Shown here piece by piece: positions 43,123-52,882 of a stretch of 64,000 nucleotides of DNA. Numbering within the stretch: position 1 is the stretch's first letter; each line of letters begins with the position of its first letter. This stretch comes from Hallella mizrahii. Its GTDB lineage: Bacteria; Bacteroidota; Bacteroidia; Bacteroidales; Bacteroidaceae. Below the pieces are notes generated by a model. The model had not been told where the DNA came from. It made no database searches and saw nothing but the letters and a program-made list of their open reading frames with translations. The stretch lies in NCBI RefSeq assembly GCF_009695775.1, contig NZ_VUNG01000012.1:1-64000 (forward strand), in the 5' to 3' direction. Both the position numbers and the translations under genes were made by a program.

Positions 43123-44724
43123 TTACTGTTCTTTGCTTATTATTTGCAGTGCTTTGCTGATAATTTTGTTTTTTTCGTTGATTATCTGAAAGTATTCATT
43201 CATATCCCAGAGATCCCTTGCGACGAGTGCTTTTAGCTGTGTTTTGAGATAAGGAAGCGTTTGTTGGAGTTCTTTGTTGTCTTTTGGCTCAATCTTCTGC
43301 TTCTTGCCGTCTGCGAGGATACTGTCGATGAGTGTCTGTGGCACCGTGTAGTGCTGCAGGAAATCACTGAAGAGTTGATAGCGTCTCTTCAGTTCCTTGC
43401 GGTTATCGTCAACGTATTTCAGGTTATGCTTGATGACGATTCCTTTCGCCATCAGCTGTCTGTGAAGGCGTGTGTACAATGTTGTGTCGAGCGGCACGAA
43501 GTAGTCTGGCATGATGCCACCGCCGCCATACACGGTGCGGTGCTTGCGGAGTGTGTAGAATTTCAGTGAATCGGCAAAATGAATGCTGTCGGCTGAATAG
43601 AGCTCCCCATGTTTGTAGCGGTCATCCAGTTCCATCTCATAGTCCTTCAAATCCCCTTTTTTATAGGGCTTTTGGATGCAACGGCCTGAGGGAGTGTAGT
43701 AGTGAGCGATGGTCAGACGCATCATGCTACCGTCAGCAAAGGGGATCGGACGCTGCACGAGGCCTTTGCCGAAGCTGCGTCGGCCGACGACCTTGCCGCG
43801 ATCCTGGTCTTGTATGGCACCTGTGACGATCTCTGCTGCTGAGGCTGTGAACTCGTTGACGAGCACAATCACCTTTCCGTCCAGGAGCTGTCCGTTGCCT
43901 TTCGCCCTGTATTCCTCTCTGGGCACCCGTCGGCCTATCGTATAGACGATCAGATCGTTCTTTTTCAAGAACTCGTTGGCGATGTCCACGGCGGCATTCA
44001 GATAGCCTCCACCGTTCTCTTCCAAGTCCAGTATCAAGTCTTTCATGCCTTGGCCTTTCAGCGTCTTTACCGCTGCCATAAACTCATCGTAGGTGGTGGC
44101 ACCGAAGCTACCGATGCGGATATATCCCACGTGTGGCTTGATCATATAGAAGGCATCCAGGGTCTTCACTGGGATCTTGTCTCTGACGACGTCGAAAAAC
44201 AGCGTTCCGGCAATGCCGCGCCGCACAACACCCAGTTTCACATGAGTGCCCTTAGGGCCACGCAGCCGCTTCATGATCTCCTCCTGTGGCATTTTCACGC
44301 CTGCAATTGCTGTGTCGTTGACGCTGACAATGCGGTCGCCGGCCATGATGCCCACTTTTTCCGACGGGCCTTTCGACACGGGTTGTATGACCAGCAGGGT
44401 GTCAGCTTGGATGTTGAACTGCACGCCGATGCCCTCAAACGAGCCGTTGAGCGACTCTGAGAGTGCTTTGGCTTCTTTGGCGGACGAGTAGGAGGAGTGC
44501 GGGTCGAGCTTTTCCAGCATGCCTCGGATGCCGTCCTCAACGAGTTTCTGTTCGTTGACAGAGTCGACATAGAGATTGCTGATCGCCATCTCTGCTATTT
44601 GCAGTTTGCGCAAAGGACTGTTCGGTCCAAAGTTGATCTGCATACGTTGAGCCTGCACTGCCACAGGACAGAGCATCGAGAGGCCCAATGCCAGCGTCAT
44701 AAAGTATTTTTTGATTCTCATCAT
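43123..44724 (-). CDS. S41-family C-terminal processing peptidase
   Basis: The 533-residue periplasmic serine protease has a signal peptide (about residues 1-25). A PDZ domain (GIGVQFNIQADTLLVIQPVSKGPSEKVG...GDRIVSVND) precedes the tail-specific protease domain with catalytic Ser in VNEFTASAAEIV and Lys in RRSFGKGLVQ. Family members cut membrane or periplasmic proteins near C-termini. The start is MMRIKK at 44724 or the second Met. It is probably single; the C-terminus carries about 150 residues beyond the protease core. Confidence 0.93.
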   Translation of the reverse strand: MMRIKKYFMTLALGLSMLCPVAVQAQRMQINFGPNSPLRKLQIAEMAISNLYVDSVNEQKLVEDGIRGMLEKLDPHSSYSSAKEAKALSESLNGSFEGIGVQFNIQADTLLVIQPVSKGPSEKVGIMAGDRIVSVNDTAIAGVKMPQEEIMKRLRGPKGTHVKLGVVRRGIAGTLFFDVVRDKIPVKTLDAFYMIKPHVGYIRIGSFGATTYDEFMAAVKTLKGQGMKDLILDLEENGGGYLNAAVDIANEFLKKNDLIVYTIGRRVPREEYRAKGNGQLLDGKVIVLVNEFTASAAEIVTGAIQDQDRGKVVGRRSFGKGLVQRPIPFADGSMMRLTIAHYYTPSGRCIQKPYKKGDLKDYEMELDDRYKHGELYSADSIHFADSLKFYTLRKHRTVYGGGGIMPDYFVPLDTTLYTRLHRQLMAKGIVIKHNLKYVDDNRKELKRRYQLFSDFLQHYTVPQTLIDSILADGKKQKIEPKDNKELQQTLPYLKTQLKALVARDLWDMNEYFQIINEKNKIISKALQIISKEQ

Positions 44725-44824
44725 TCTGCTTTTATGTAAATCTAAACGGTCTTTCTTTTAAATATTTTCCTTATAATAATATGAGTGGCTACTTGACGTA
44801 TCCAAGTTCAGTTCTCGTATTTTT

Positions 44825-44965
44825 TCAACTCGTTCCTTGCATATAATGAGTCAACTCCTTTATATATAATCGATCCCTTTCTCTATAAATAGAGAGTCAA
44901 CTTCTTTATATATAATAGGTACCCTTCACGATAATAATGAGTCAACTCCTTATATAATATGTTCC
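44825..44965. repeat. Degenerate tandem array, ~22-23 bp, downstream of ruvB
   Basis: TCAACT occurs at 44825, 44851, 44897 and 44942. Between them, different half-units (GATCCCTTTCTC, GGTACCCTTCAC) alternate, so the true repeat is about 45 bp. It begins about 15 bp after the reverse-strand ruvB stop codon. Confidence 0.7.
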
Positions 44966-44979
44966 CATTTCTATTCAAT

Positions 44980-46011
44980 TCAGAACAGTTCAGGCTGCAT
45001 TGGGTTTGCCGTGCGAATATTTCTGCCTAAGTGCTCGTAAGCCAGTGCTGTCGCCATGCGTCCGCGTGGCGTACGCTTGATAAATCCCTCCATGATCAGG
45101 AACGGCTCATAGACCTCCTCCACCGTGTCGGCATCCTCGCCGATGGCAGTGGCAATGGTAGAGACACCGACAGGTCCACCACGAAACTTGTCGATGATAG
45201 TCAGTAGGATCTTATTGTCGATCTCGTCAAGACCGTAGGAGTCGATGTTCAGCGCGCCCAACGACAGCTGTGCGATGGCGGAGGTGATGGTGCCGTTGCC
45301 CTTCACTTGCGCGAAGTCACGCACGCGTCGCAACAGTCCATTGGCAATACGTGGCGTGCCTCGGCTGCGCCGTGCGATCTCCATGGCGGCATCGTCTTCG
45401 ATAGGCACTTTGAGTAGCATAGCCGAACGCTTGATGATTTTCTTCAGTGTCTCCGGGTCGTAGTACTCCAAGTGCATGTTAATGCCAAAGCGGGCACGCA
45501 AAGGTGCAGTGAGCATACCAGAGCGCGTGGTGGCTCCTATGAGCGTGAAGGGATTCAGATCGATCTGTATGCTTCTTGCCGACGGCCCTTTGTCGATCAT
45601 GATGTCAATGCGATAGTCCTCCATGGCGGAGTAGAGATATTCCTCCACGACGGGCTGCAGTCGATGGATCTCGTCGATGAAGAGCACGTCGTTGGGTTCC
45701 AGCGATGTGAGGATTCCGGCCAGATCTCCCGGTTTGTCAAGGACGGGACCGGAAGTAATCTTGAATCCTACGCCGAGCTCGTTGGCGATGATATTGCTCA
45801 AAGTCGTCTTTCCCAGGCCAGGAGGACCATAGAGAAGCGTGTGGTCGAGAGGCTCGCCTCGGTATTTGGCTGCCTCGACGAAGATGCGTAGGTTGTCCAC
45901 TACCTTCTGCTGACCGTTGAAGTCGTCGAAGTGCAGGGGCCTCAGCGCATTCTCGAATTCTTTCTCTGTTGAGGAGAGCTTTTCCTCATGTATGTCAAAG
46001 TCTTCTGCCAT
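44980..46011 (-). CDS. ruvB: Holliday junction branch-migration ATPase RuvB
   Basis: The 343-residue AAA+ motor has Walker [17 protein letters not shown], Walker [11 protein letters not shown], sensor [12 protein letters not shown], and the C-terminal winged helix ([21 protein letters not shown]). It drives branch migration with RuvA. It is the last gene of a reverse-strand set with dusB, dprA, thioesterase and DUF2851, separated from dusB by a tandem array. Confidence 0.97.
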   Translation of the reverse strand: MAEDFDIHEEKLSSTEKEFENALRPLHFDDFNGQQKVVDNLRIFVEAAKYRGEPLDHTLLYGPPGLGKTTLSNIIANELGVGFKITSGPVLDKPGDLAGILTSLEPNDVLFIDEIHRLQPVVEEYLYSAMEDYRIDIMIDKGPSARSIQIDLNPFTLIGATTRSGMLTAPLRARFGINMHLEYYDPETLKKIIKRSAMLLKVPIEDDAAMEIARRSRGTPRIANGLLRRVRDFAQVKGNGTITSAIAQLSLGALNIDSYGLDEIDNKILLTIIDKFRGGPVGVSTIATAIGEDADTVEEVYEPFLIMEGFIKRTPRGRMATALAYEHLGRNIRTANPMQPELF

Positions 46012-46147
46012 TGTTTGTTGATGATTGCTTGTTTGTTAAAGGGGGAGGAGGGGGGCGGCTGCACAGCAGCCACATACAGAACCCAGCGATAGTGAGGGAC
46101 AGACGGGATTGCAGTGCTTTGGGCTCCGCTCTTCGTCTTTTTTCCCC

Positions 46148-46306
46148 GCTCTCCGCTTGTGTTTTGCCGCTCTCCGCTTGTGCTTTGCCGCTCTATGCTT
46201 GTGCTTCTCCGCCGCTCTCCGCTTGTGCTTTGTCGCTCTATGCTTGTGCTTTGCCGCTCTCCGCTTGTGCTTCTCCGCTGCTCTCCGCTTGTGCTTTTTC
46301 GCTGCT
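46148..46306. repeat. Tandem array of 21/24-bp units crossing the 3' end of dusB
   Basis: GCTTGTG occurs at 46155, 46176, 46197, 46221, 46242, 46263 and 46287, with spacings of 21, 21, 24, 21, 21 and 24: all multiples of three. The right part lies in the coding sequence of dusB and the left part continues past its stop codon (46238-46240) toward ruvB. Confidence 0.9.
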
Positions 46307-47311
46307 TTTCAAGAAGGCGCGGCACTGCTCAAGGATGTCGGTAAGGGCCTCGACAGTCTCTGCTCTGAGCATGGCGATGCGCGTCTGTCGGAAGTTGGGA
46401 ATGCCCTTGAAGATCGGGGAAGCGGCCAGATGACGGCGAGTGTGGAGGATACCGCGGTACTCGTCAATGCGTTCCACATTGATGCGCAGCTGTTCTTCCA
46501 GGATGTCGATCTTGTCGTCTATGGTTAGGACAGCAGGCACTACGGGCGTGCCGCCCTCTTTGCGAGCCTTCTCGGCATCGATATATTGCCGCATCTCTTG
46601 GAATATCCAAGGATGACCAAAGGTAGCCCGTCCCACCATCACGGCGTCTACACCATAGTTGTCAAAGGCCTCTTCCGCCTCCTGTGGTGTGGTGATGTCA
46701 CCATTGCCAATGATTGGGATATGGATACGCGGGTTGTCTTTCACCGCTTTTATCAAGGTCCAGTCAGCATTGCCGGTATACATCTGGCTGCGCGTACGTC
46801 CGTGAATGGTCAGAGCCTGTATGCCGCAGTCCTGCAACTGTTCAGCCAAGTCCGTGATGATCAGGTTTTCTTTGTCCCATCCCAGTCGCGTCTTCACGGT
46901 TACCGGTGTTTTTACGGCTTTGACGACCTCTCTTGTGATGTCAAGCAAGAGCGGAATGTTCTTGAGCATCCCCGCTCCCGCACCTTTTCCGGCCACCTTT
47001 TTCACCGGGCATCCAAAGTTGATGTCGATGATGTCGGGGTGCACCGATTCCACTATTTTAGCCGCCTCGACCATCGAGTCCACGTCTTTTCCATAGATCT
47101 GAATGCCTACCGGTCGCTCCTCATCATTGATGTGCATCTTGTCGAGAGTGGACTTGATGCTACGGATGATTGCGTCGGCAGATACAAACTCAGTGTAGAC
47201 CATCGCTGCCCCAAACCGTTTGCAGAGCATACGGAAGCCTACGTCCGTCACGTCTTCCATAGGAGCGAGGAAGAGCGGACGTTCACCGAAGTCAATGTTT
47301 CCTATCTTCAT
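46238..47311 (-). CDS. dusB: tRNA-dihydrouridine synthase (DusB type)
   Basis: Started at 47311 (MKIGNIDFGERPLFLAPMED), the FMN enzyme has 357 residues. It has a TIM barrel with the catalytic Cys in GCPVKKVAGKGAGAGML, HGRTRSQMY and GNGDITTP. It reduces uridines in tRNA D-loops. The last about 20-25 residues (AQAESSGEAQAESGKAQA) are encoded by the tandem array, so the C-terminus is a low-complexity tail of variable potential length. The TTG at 47323 overlaps a TACCTTTG -7 box and is unlikely to be the start. Confidence 0.92.
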   Translation of the reverse strand: MKIGNIDFGERPLFLAPMEDVTDVGFRMLCKRFGAAMVYTEFVSADAIIRSIKSTLDKMHINDEERPVGIQIYGKDVDSMVEAAKIVESVHPDIIDINFGCPVKKVAGKGAGAGMLKNIPLLLDITREVVKAVKTPVTVKTRLGWDKENLIITDLAEQLQDCGIQALTIHGRTRSQMYTGNADWTLIKAVKDNPRIHIPIIGNGDITTPQEAEEAFDNYGVDAVMVGRATFGHPWIFQEMRQYIDAEKARKEGGTPVVPAVLTIDDKIDILEEQLRINVERIDEYRGILHTRRHLAASPIFKGIPNFRQTRIAMLRAETVEALTDILEQCRAFLKSSEKAQAESSGEAQAESGKAQA

Positions 47312-47348
47312 ATATGAGTGCAAAGGTAGCGAAAAAAAGTGGGAAAAC

Positions 47349-48479
47349 CTATTTCAGCAAGTGATAGAATCCACCTGCATAGGGCTTGACGACTCCTTTC
47401 ATCTCCAAAGCGAATAATTTGGCCTGTACCGTACCGATGTTCAGTGCCGTTTTTACAGCGATGATGTTAGCAGGCAGATCGTTTTGTGTTTGCAGCAGGG
47501 AGGTGATTTTTTGCTCTTCCTCGTCGAGTTCCGGGAACATCTGCCGCTCTATTCCTGCCTTTCTCATTTGGTTGATTTCCAGTTCGTCTTGCCATCCCAT
47601 GGCCTTGACGAAGTCTACTGCGGAAGTGATCAGTGCGGCTCCGTTGTCGCGGATCAGGTGGTTGCATCCTTCGCTGTAGGGCGCGCCTATCGGTCCGGGG
47701 AAAGCGAAGACGTCACGGTTGTACTCTCTTGAGATGCGTGCGGTGATGAGTCCTCCGCCTTTTTCAGCGCTTTCCACCACGATGGTGGCGTCGCTGAGGC
47801 CTGCCGTGATACGGTTTCGGCGCACGAAGTTGAGCTTGTCGATCTTTGTGTGCGTCATATATTCTGTGAGCAGACCGCCATGGAAGACCATCTCGTTGGC
47901 TGTGTCACGGTGCCGTGGCGGGTAGAGGTCGTCAAGACCATGGGCCAGCACTGCCACAGTGTCCATGTTGTTGGCCAATGCGTTGCGGTGCGCATGGATA
48001 TCAACACCATATGCCAGTCCGCTGACAATCAGCGTGTCTGGACACAGCCGGCTCAGGTCTGCGAGGAAGTTACGGATGAGATCCTGTCCATAGGTGGTGC
48101 AGTGGCGTGTGCCGACCACCGCGATGACATGTTGCCGGTTGAGGTCAGCCAGTCCCTTGTAGAAGAGCATGAGTGGCGGATCTGCGCATTCGGTGAGTCG
48201 CTTTGGGTAGTTCGTGTCGTTGAGGCACAGCATCTGTATGTCGTGCTCCCGGCAATAGGCCAGTTCCTCCACGGCTCTTGGTCTCATGGCTTCGGCATCC
48301 ATCAGGTCGTCGGAAATGCGCTGAGGCAGTCCGGGAAAGGTTGTCTTGAGTTGATCGCGTTGCCGGATGATCTCAGTGGCGGAGCCCAGTTGTTTATAGA
48401 GTTCCACCATCGTGTTGAGATGGAAGTAGCTGAGACGTGTCAGGATGATGGTGTTGATGAGTTCCTCTTCAGTGATCAT
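47349..48479 (-). CDS. dprA: DNA-processing protein DprA
   Basis: The 376-residue protein has an N-terminal helical domain, the Rossmann-like DprA domain (VIAVVGTRHCTTYG, VSGLAYGVDIHAHRNALA, GGLLTEY, GLSDATIVVESAEKGGGLITA) and a C-terminal winged helix (LPANIIAVKTALNIGTVQAKLFALEMKG). It loads RecA on incoming single-stranded DNA in transformation. The start is 15 bp after the thioesterase stop, in one operon. Confidence 0.95.
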   Translation of the reverse strand: MITEEELINTIILTRLSYFHLNTMVELYKQLGSATEIIRQRDQLKTTFPGLPQRISDDLMDAEAMRPRAVEELAYCREHDIQMLCLNDTNYPKRLTECADPPLMLFYKGLADLNRQHVIAVVGTRHCTTYGQDLIRNFLADLSRLCPDTLIVSGLAYGVDIHAHRNALANNMDTVAVLAHGLDDLYPPRHRDTANEMVFHGGLLTEYMTHTKIDKLNFVRRNRITAGLSDATIVVESAEKGGGLITARISREYNRDVFAFPGPIGAPYSEGCNHLIRDNGAALITSAVDFVKAMGWQDELEINQMRKAGIERQMFPELDEEEQKITSLLQTQNDLPANIIAVKTALNIGTVQAKLFALEMKGVVKPYAGGFYHLLK

Positions 48480-48494
48480 GCTTAGGAAAAAAGG

Positions 48495-48953
48495 CTATTT
48501 ACAGACATTGTTGTCAGAAGCAGTGATGGGGGTACCGTCTTTTTCAAATCGCTCAATGACAGGCAGAAAAGCATCGTCGTAGTCCTTGCTTACGCCGAGG
48601 CGTCCGTTGATGAGCGTGACCAGTTCCGTGTCGGCATGGAAACAGAGAGCGTTGTCGGAAGCACGGTAGATATCGTGCTCAAAGACATAGCGCACGCCCT
48701 CCTTATGAAGGTTGAGGCACGAGCGGAACTCATCGTCGCATTTCAGTGGTCGCTTGAATTGCAGTTGCATCCTTGCCACGACAGCGTCCACGCCCTTTTC
48801 GTGCAGGTCGGCAAAGCTCACGCCGAGGGCACGGAGAAAGCGGTGGCGCGTATGTTCGGTATAGTGGAGATAGTTGGCGTTGTTGACGATACCTTCGATG
48901 TCGCATTCGTAGTCGCGCACCTCCATACGGGTTTCGAAGAGATAAGACTTCAT
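48495..48953 (-). CDS. Hotdog-fold acyl-CoA thioesterase
   Basis: With the start at 48953 (MKSYLFETRMEVRDYECD), the protein has 152 residues. The 4-hydroxybenzoyl-CoA thioesterase/YbgC-like motif DIEGIVNNANYLHYTEHTR contains the region where the usual catalytic Asp lies in D..GIV, here N..N-rich. It likely hydrolyses acyl-CoA or acyl-carrier esters. The Met at 48977 is a possible alternative start. It lies between DUF2851 and dprA with short gaps. Confidence 0.85.
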   Translation of the reverse strand: MKSYLFETRMEVRDYECDIEGIVNNANYLHYTEHTRHRFLRALGVSFADLHEKGVDAVVARMQLQFKRPLKCDDEFRSCLNLHKEGVRYVFEHDIYRASDNALCFHADTELVTLINGRLGVSKDYDDAFLPVIERFEKDGTPITASDNNVCK

Positions 48954-48997
48954 GAGTGTTGCGTGATATTTATTCATTTTTATTTATACACTATACA

Positions 48998-50293
48998 TTA
49001 TACATTTCTCAGGTATTCGTATCCGAATCGGCAGCGAAGGCAGTCCTTGCGGTCGCAGTATTCGTTTTTCAGTTGGATGAGAGCCTGAGAGTCACCGGCG
49101 TTTTCTACGTCGAGCCCGCATTGTTTCCACATTCTGACGATATGGTTATCCTCAGCTTTGAGCTCCTCCAGGAAGTCGAAGGCGCGGTCGCAGAGCCTGT
49201 CGTCCTCTTTGTGTCTGCCGTAAGCGAAGAGCATGGGCACCACCGTGTTGATCGTCAACACGGTGACAGAGTCTTTCGACAGTCGTTTTTCAGCCTTCTT
49301 GCTTTCCGTTCCGAAGGTATAATGCGTTTCCCAGTAGGGTGTTGCCTCGGTGTCGAAGAGTTGCTGCACCTCTTTCAGCGTCTTGCAGTCGACGAGTTGG
49401 CTCAGTCCTGTCCGGCGATGATAATAGAGGTTGGCCAGTTGTGAGATGCGTATCGTTGGGAAGTTCTGTGGTCTCAGCCTTAGGAAGCGCCATCGCTGTC
49501 CACTGATGGGCTCCAACGAAAACTTATGAGCGAGATAGAGATATTCGTGTCTCAGCCTTTGAAAGTACTCGTCTTCCTCAGCTTGCTTTCTGTGTCGTTG
49601 CGGCATGTCGTCGGTGTTGAGCATTCCCGCCTGCCCCATAAAGATCGCCTCAATCTGGAAGAGATCGTCGCGGTGGTGGTCTACGTCATGCAGTGGCACG
49701 TGTAGTGCCCACTGCTCAAACGCCTCGCTGTTGATGCTGAAGCCGAAGCTTCGCGCCAGTGTGACGAAGTAAGCCTGCTCCCAGGAGCCGTTGGCAATGG
49801 CGACGCGCTGGCGTATCTTCTCTGTCTTCTGTTCGAGGCGCTCAGTCTGTAGCGCGCTCATCCAAGAGTGAACGGTCAGCCGTGATAGTTGCGGAATGAT
49901 GCGATAGCAGGGCGGGTATTGGTCTTCCTGCAACAGCTCTTGGTAGTGTCTTTCCACCGTCTCGGGCACTTCCATCTCCAATTGCGGCAGCACGTCGCCA
50001 TTGGCGGTCTTCACCTCAGTGTCAGCCTTTCCCGTGACGTGCAGCACCACATTATTATAATGGTCATCCTTCTCGTGTCCGTGGAGATACCAGTCCGACG
50101 ACTTGTCGTGTATCTCCACGTTTCCCACCCACAGCGTGCCGTCGATCTTCACCTTAGCGTTGAAGAAGTCGGGACCCGCATTTCGGTTGTGCAGTCCCGG
50201 ATCAATGACCTCCACGTCTTGTCCGTTGGTGGTCTTGAGTTGTTGTAGTGGGAAGAGCCTGTGCTTCCAGCAGTAGTGCAATAGCTGTTCCAT
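48998..50293 (-). CDS. DUF2851 family protein
   Basis: Started at 50293 (MEQLLHYCWKHRLFPLQQL), the protein has 431 residues and matches DUF2851 throughout: DPGLHNRNAGPDFFNAKVKIDG, WVGNVEIHDKSSDWYLHGH and, near the end, a Cys cluster CDRKDCLRCRFG. The conserved N-terminal part resembles a nuclease-like core with acidic residues, but its function is not established. It is the first gene of the DUF2851-thioesterase-dprA-dusB cluster; association with dprA may hint at DNA metabolism. Confidence 0.88.
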   Translation of the reverse strand: MEQLLHYCWKHRLFPLQQLKTTNGQDVEVIDPGLHNRNAGPDFFNAKVKIDGTLWVGNVEIHDKSSDWYLHGHEKDDHYNNVVLHVTGKADTEVKTANGDVLPQLEMEVPETVERHYQELLQEDQYPPCYRIIPQLSRLTVHSWMSALQTERLEQKTEKIRQRVAIANGSWEQAYFVTLARSFGFSINSEAFEQWALHVPLHDVDHHRDDLFQIEAIFMGQAGMLNTDDMPQRHRKQAEEDEYFQRLRHEYLYLAHKFSLEPISGQRWRFLRLRPQNFPTIRISQLANLYYHRRTGLSQLVDCKTLKEVQQLFDTEATPYWETHYTFGTESKKAEKRLSKDSVTVLTINTVVPMLFAYGRHKEDDRLCDRAFDFLEELKAEDNHIVRMWKQCGLDVENAGDSQALIQLKNEYCDRKDCLRCRFGYEYLRNV

Positions 50294-50363
50294 CTGATGG
50301 CTTTTATAGTATTTTGGTTTGGAGAATCTTCGCTGACGCAAGGAGACTCATTTGCAAAGATAA

Positions 50364-50405
50364 GAAAAAATCCCGTATCTGTGTACAACAGATGCGGGAT
50401 TTTTC
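50364..50405 (-). terminator. Terminator of the calycin-like/PCMD gene
   Basis: Stem ATCCCGTATCTG with CAGATGCGGGAT (one G-T pair). The reverse strand continues TTTTTTCTTAT. Confidence 0.8.
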
Positions 50406-50493
50406 TTTGGCGACAAAAAGATGTAAAGTTTTCTTTTCTCGTCTCTTAGTTGATAGTCAGACAGTTGCTTGCGTTTTCTGCCTGCCGGAAAGC

Positions 50494-52041
50494 TTATTTC
50501 AGCACTTTCTTACCGTTGAGGATGTAGACGCTGCCGTGGCGCATGGTCTTCACCTCGCGTCCGTTGAGGTCATAGACCTTGCTGTCTTTGTTGGTAGCAG
50601 TTTTGATTTGGCTGATACCAGTCTCTGCTCCCTTGTTGATAACGAGGGTATATGTCTTGATTGTCTGCAGGTCGTCAGAGCAGTAGAGCAGTTGCAGCTT
50701 GCGCTGATCGGCGGTATTGCTGAGCTCGCTGACGGCAGCGAAAGAGCCCTTGTTGGCTGTGGTGGCGACAACATCGGCTTTGGCCGGGTCTTCGGCAGTC
50801 GTGCTTACTTCCTCTTTGTCAAGCGTGACGTCATGACCGTTGACGGTTACTGCGGGCTTGTCTACATTGTAGATGAGGCTGATGTCGTCGACGTAGAGGC
50901 TGTCAGCAGCAGAGCCTTGACCAGGATCGGCGTTGGTGGAGATGGTCACGAGCAGAGCTTTGGCTTTCACATCATTGCCAGTGTACTTAAAGGGAATGAC
51001 GATGTGCTGCCAAGCAAAGCCGTCGGAGGCAATCTGAGCATTCTTTGCTGTGGCCACCACATTGTTATAGGTCTTGTCCTGCGGATCCTGATAATATGTA
51101 CCATCGGTGATGGCTGCGCTGATGGTAGCGTAAGGATGTTCAGCAACAGGAGTCTGCTGTTTGAACTTCACCCAAACGGCGAGGGAGTCGGGCGTGCCGT
51201 CCATGAGTGCGTAGAATGGATCACCGTGGCTGTCCGTGGAAGTGCTGTCAGTGGAGAGAAAAGCACAGTTCTTCGTGTCATCGGCAGTCATGGCTCCTGC
51301 CTGCATGCGTCCTGTGGTGATAGTGCCGTTTGCGACAATGCCAAAGACAGAGGCCGAGGTGAGCAGCAGACTCTTCTTGCCCGTAGCGCCACTGCGTACG
51401 ACGTCGGAGGAATAGGTGTGTGGATCAGATAAAGCATTGGCGGCCTGAACAAAATCACCCGTAGCGGAAGCGAAGGAGTGCCAGTTCAGAGGCTCCTCCA
51501 CGTTGACTGTTATTTGCTTATAAGAATCGTCGAGTTTAGTTATCTGCTCTGTGCGATAATCCTCAAACCCGCTGTTGGGCAGCTGATAGTTGTCTCCGAA
51601 GGTGACGTGGATGGTCTGTCCCAGCGTCTTCTGCATGTCGATGTCGATGAGCGTATAGAGTTTCTCTTCGTTGACAAGCAGTTTCAATTTTAATGGAATC
51701 TTTGGAAGTGAAGGGCCAACCCATGTTATAGTTGGGTCGTCACCATTTTCGATCTTTATGCTGTCGTTAAATGTAACCACGTCTCCCTTATTGCTCTTTG
51801 CAGCTTTGAGGTTGTTGAGCGTGATGTTGCCGATGCCCATGGTCTGTCCTTCGGCTTTGAGCATGAAATTCTTCAAGTTGAAGTTGTAGGTACCATCGTT
51901 GTTTTTGTCCACGCTGATGGTTGCTGTTTGTCGTGTAGCCGTACCGTTGACGGTCACGACGAGTGTTTCGGTGTAGTCCTTAGCGCTCATGCTCAGTGAG
52001 GAGAGCAAGGCCAGGGCTAACGAGAGTAATGTTTTCTTCAT
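50494..52041 (-). CDS. Secreted calycin-like and PCMD domain protein with C-terminal sorting motif
   Basis: The 515-residue protein has a signal peptide (about 1-20). A calycin-like beta-barrel domain follows (about 22-150; DYTETLVVTVNG...TISVDKNNDGTYNF...GNITLNNL). The PCMD, a putative carbohydrate-binding or metabolic domain, spans about 160-390 (GFEDYRTEQITK, PLNWHSFAS, ADSLYVDDISLIYN). The end resembles a type IX secretion-type tail (GISQIKTATNKDSKVYDLNGREV...ILNGKKVLK). It is likely a surface glycan-related protein, third in a row with the barrel and PCMD lipoprotein genes. Confidence 0.82.
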   Translation of the reverse strand: MKKTLLSLALALLSSLSMSAKDYTETLVVTVNGTATRQTATISVDKNNDGTYNFNLKNFMLKAEGQTMGIGNITLNNLKAAKSNKGDVVTFNDSIKIENGDDPTITWVGPSLPKIPLKLKLLVNEEKLYTLIDIDMQKTLGQTIHVTFGDNYQLPNSGFEDYRTEQITKLDDSYKQITVNVEEPLNWHSFASATGDFVQAANALSDPHTYSSDVVRSGATGKKSLLLTSASVFGIVANGTITTGRMQAGAMTADDTKNCAFLSTDSTSTDSHGDPFYALMDGTPDSLAVWVKFKQQTPVAEHPYATISAAITDGTYYQDPQDKTYNNVVATAKNAQIASDGFAWQHIVIPFKYTGNDVKAKALLVTISTNADPGQGSAADSLYVDDISLIYNVDKPAVTVNGHDVTLDKEEVSTTAEDPAKADVVATTANKGSFAAVSELSNTADQRKLQLLYCSDDLQTIKTYTLVINKGAETGISQIKTATNKDSKVYDLNGREVKTMRHGSVYILNGKKVLK

Positions 52042-52101
52042 AATTTAAACCTTTTACTTTAGAAAGAACTAACAATAATGTATGTTTCTGATTTCAATGA
52101 T

Positions 52102-52869
52102 TTACCGATGTTTGAGCCGATAGCTTACGCCCACAGAGGCAAAGATAGGGTAGAGCGACTGCTCTACGGCAGTGAAACCGCTGTGGTGGATGCCGCTGAG
52201 TCCCCAGCTGAGGTTGGCAAAGATCGCCGTACGCTGCCAGATGCGATACTCCCCGCCGACATCCACGCCCCATTGCAGGTGACGCATGTCATCGCTGAAG
52301 TCATAGTCGCCGCGCGTGCTCTCGTCGCCACCGAGAGTCACCTTGGCACCCGTGGGATCGCCTACACGCAGATAGCCATCGTGGGCGTAGCCCGTGAACT
52401 TGCGTTGGGTGAGCACCGAAAGATAAGGTCCGGCATGGAGCGAAAGACGGTTCGTAGCCTGCCAACGGGCGCGCAAAGGGATAGTGAGCATCCACTCTGT
52501 CACCTCAGTCGTGACGTCACCGGTGAACATACCGGCGAGCTTCTCACCGCCGCGCACCACTTCCTCGTGGTAGTTCTTTACGCGTGCGTCCTCTTTCATG
52601 CCTTTGTTCTCTATTTGCAGCCCCAGTGTCAGTCCCCAGCGGTCGTCAAGGGCTTTGTCAGCCTCCACGCCGAGCACCAGGTTGGGTTGCAGCGTGTAGC
52701 TGTTGAGTCGGCGTATTGATGCCGGCATACCCACGGGTGCCGTACCACCGATGTTGTAGCCGAGATGCATTTTCAGTTCCATGTTGTCCATCAGTCCTTT
52801 GGCCTGAGCGTTTACGGCAAGGGCGGGCAGGAGCATGAGAGCGAGTGCTTTTATTTTATTCATCGTCAT
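52102..52869 (-). CDS. Outer membrane beta-barrel protein
   Basis: The 255-residue protein has a signal peptide (to about residue 22, VNAQA). Alternating amphipathic strands follow (LHLGYNIGGTAPVG, PNLVLGVEADKAL, GLTLGLQIENKGM, LSLHAGPYLSVL, and a last strand ending VGVSYRLKHR), a PorT/OmpX-like small barrel. It lies 13 bp downstream of the PCMD lipoprotein and 60 bp upstream of the calycin-like gene, so the three are probably co-transcribed and may form a surface module. Confidence 0.82.
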   Translation of the reverse strand: MTMNKIKALALMLLPALAVNAQAKGLMDNMELKMHLGYNIGGTAPVGMPASIRRLNSYTLQPNLVLGVEADKALDDRWGLTLGLQIENKGMKEDARVKNYHEEVVRGGEKLAGMFTGDVTTEVTEWMLTIPLRARWQATNRLSLHAGPYLSVLTQRKFTGYAHDGYLRVGDPTGAKVTLGGDESTRGDYDFSDDMRHLQWGVDVGGEYRIWQRTAIFANLSWGLSGIHHSGFTAVEQSLYPIFASVGVSYRLKHR

Positions 52870-52882
52870 GGTGTCTAAGAGA

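Noticed and set aside
45942..46325. Ser/Thr/Glu-rich reverse-strand frame (RRSTSGERQST repeats)
   Set aside because: It is an out-of-frame reading of the 21/24-bp tandem array and overlaps the start of ruvB.
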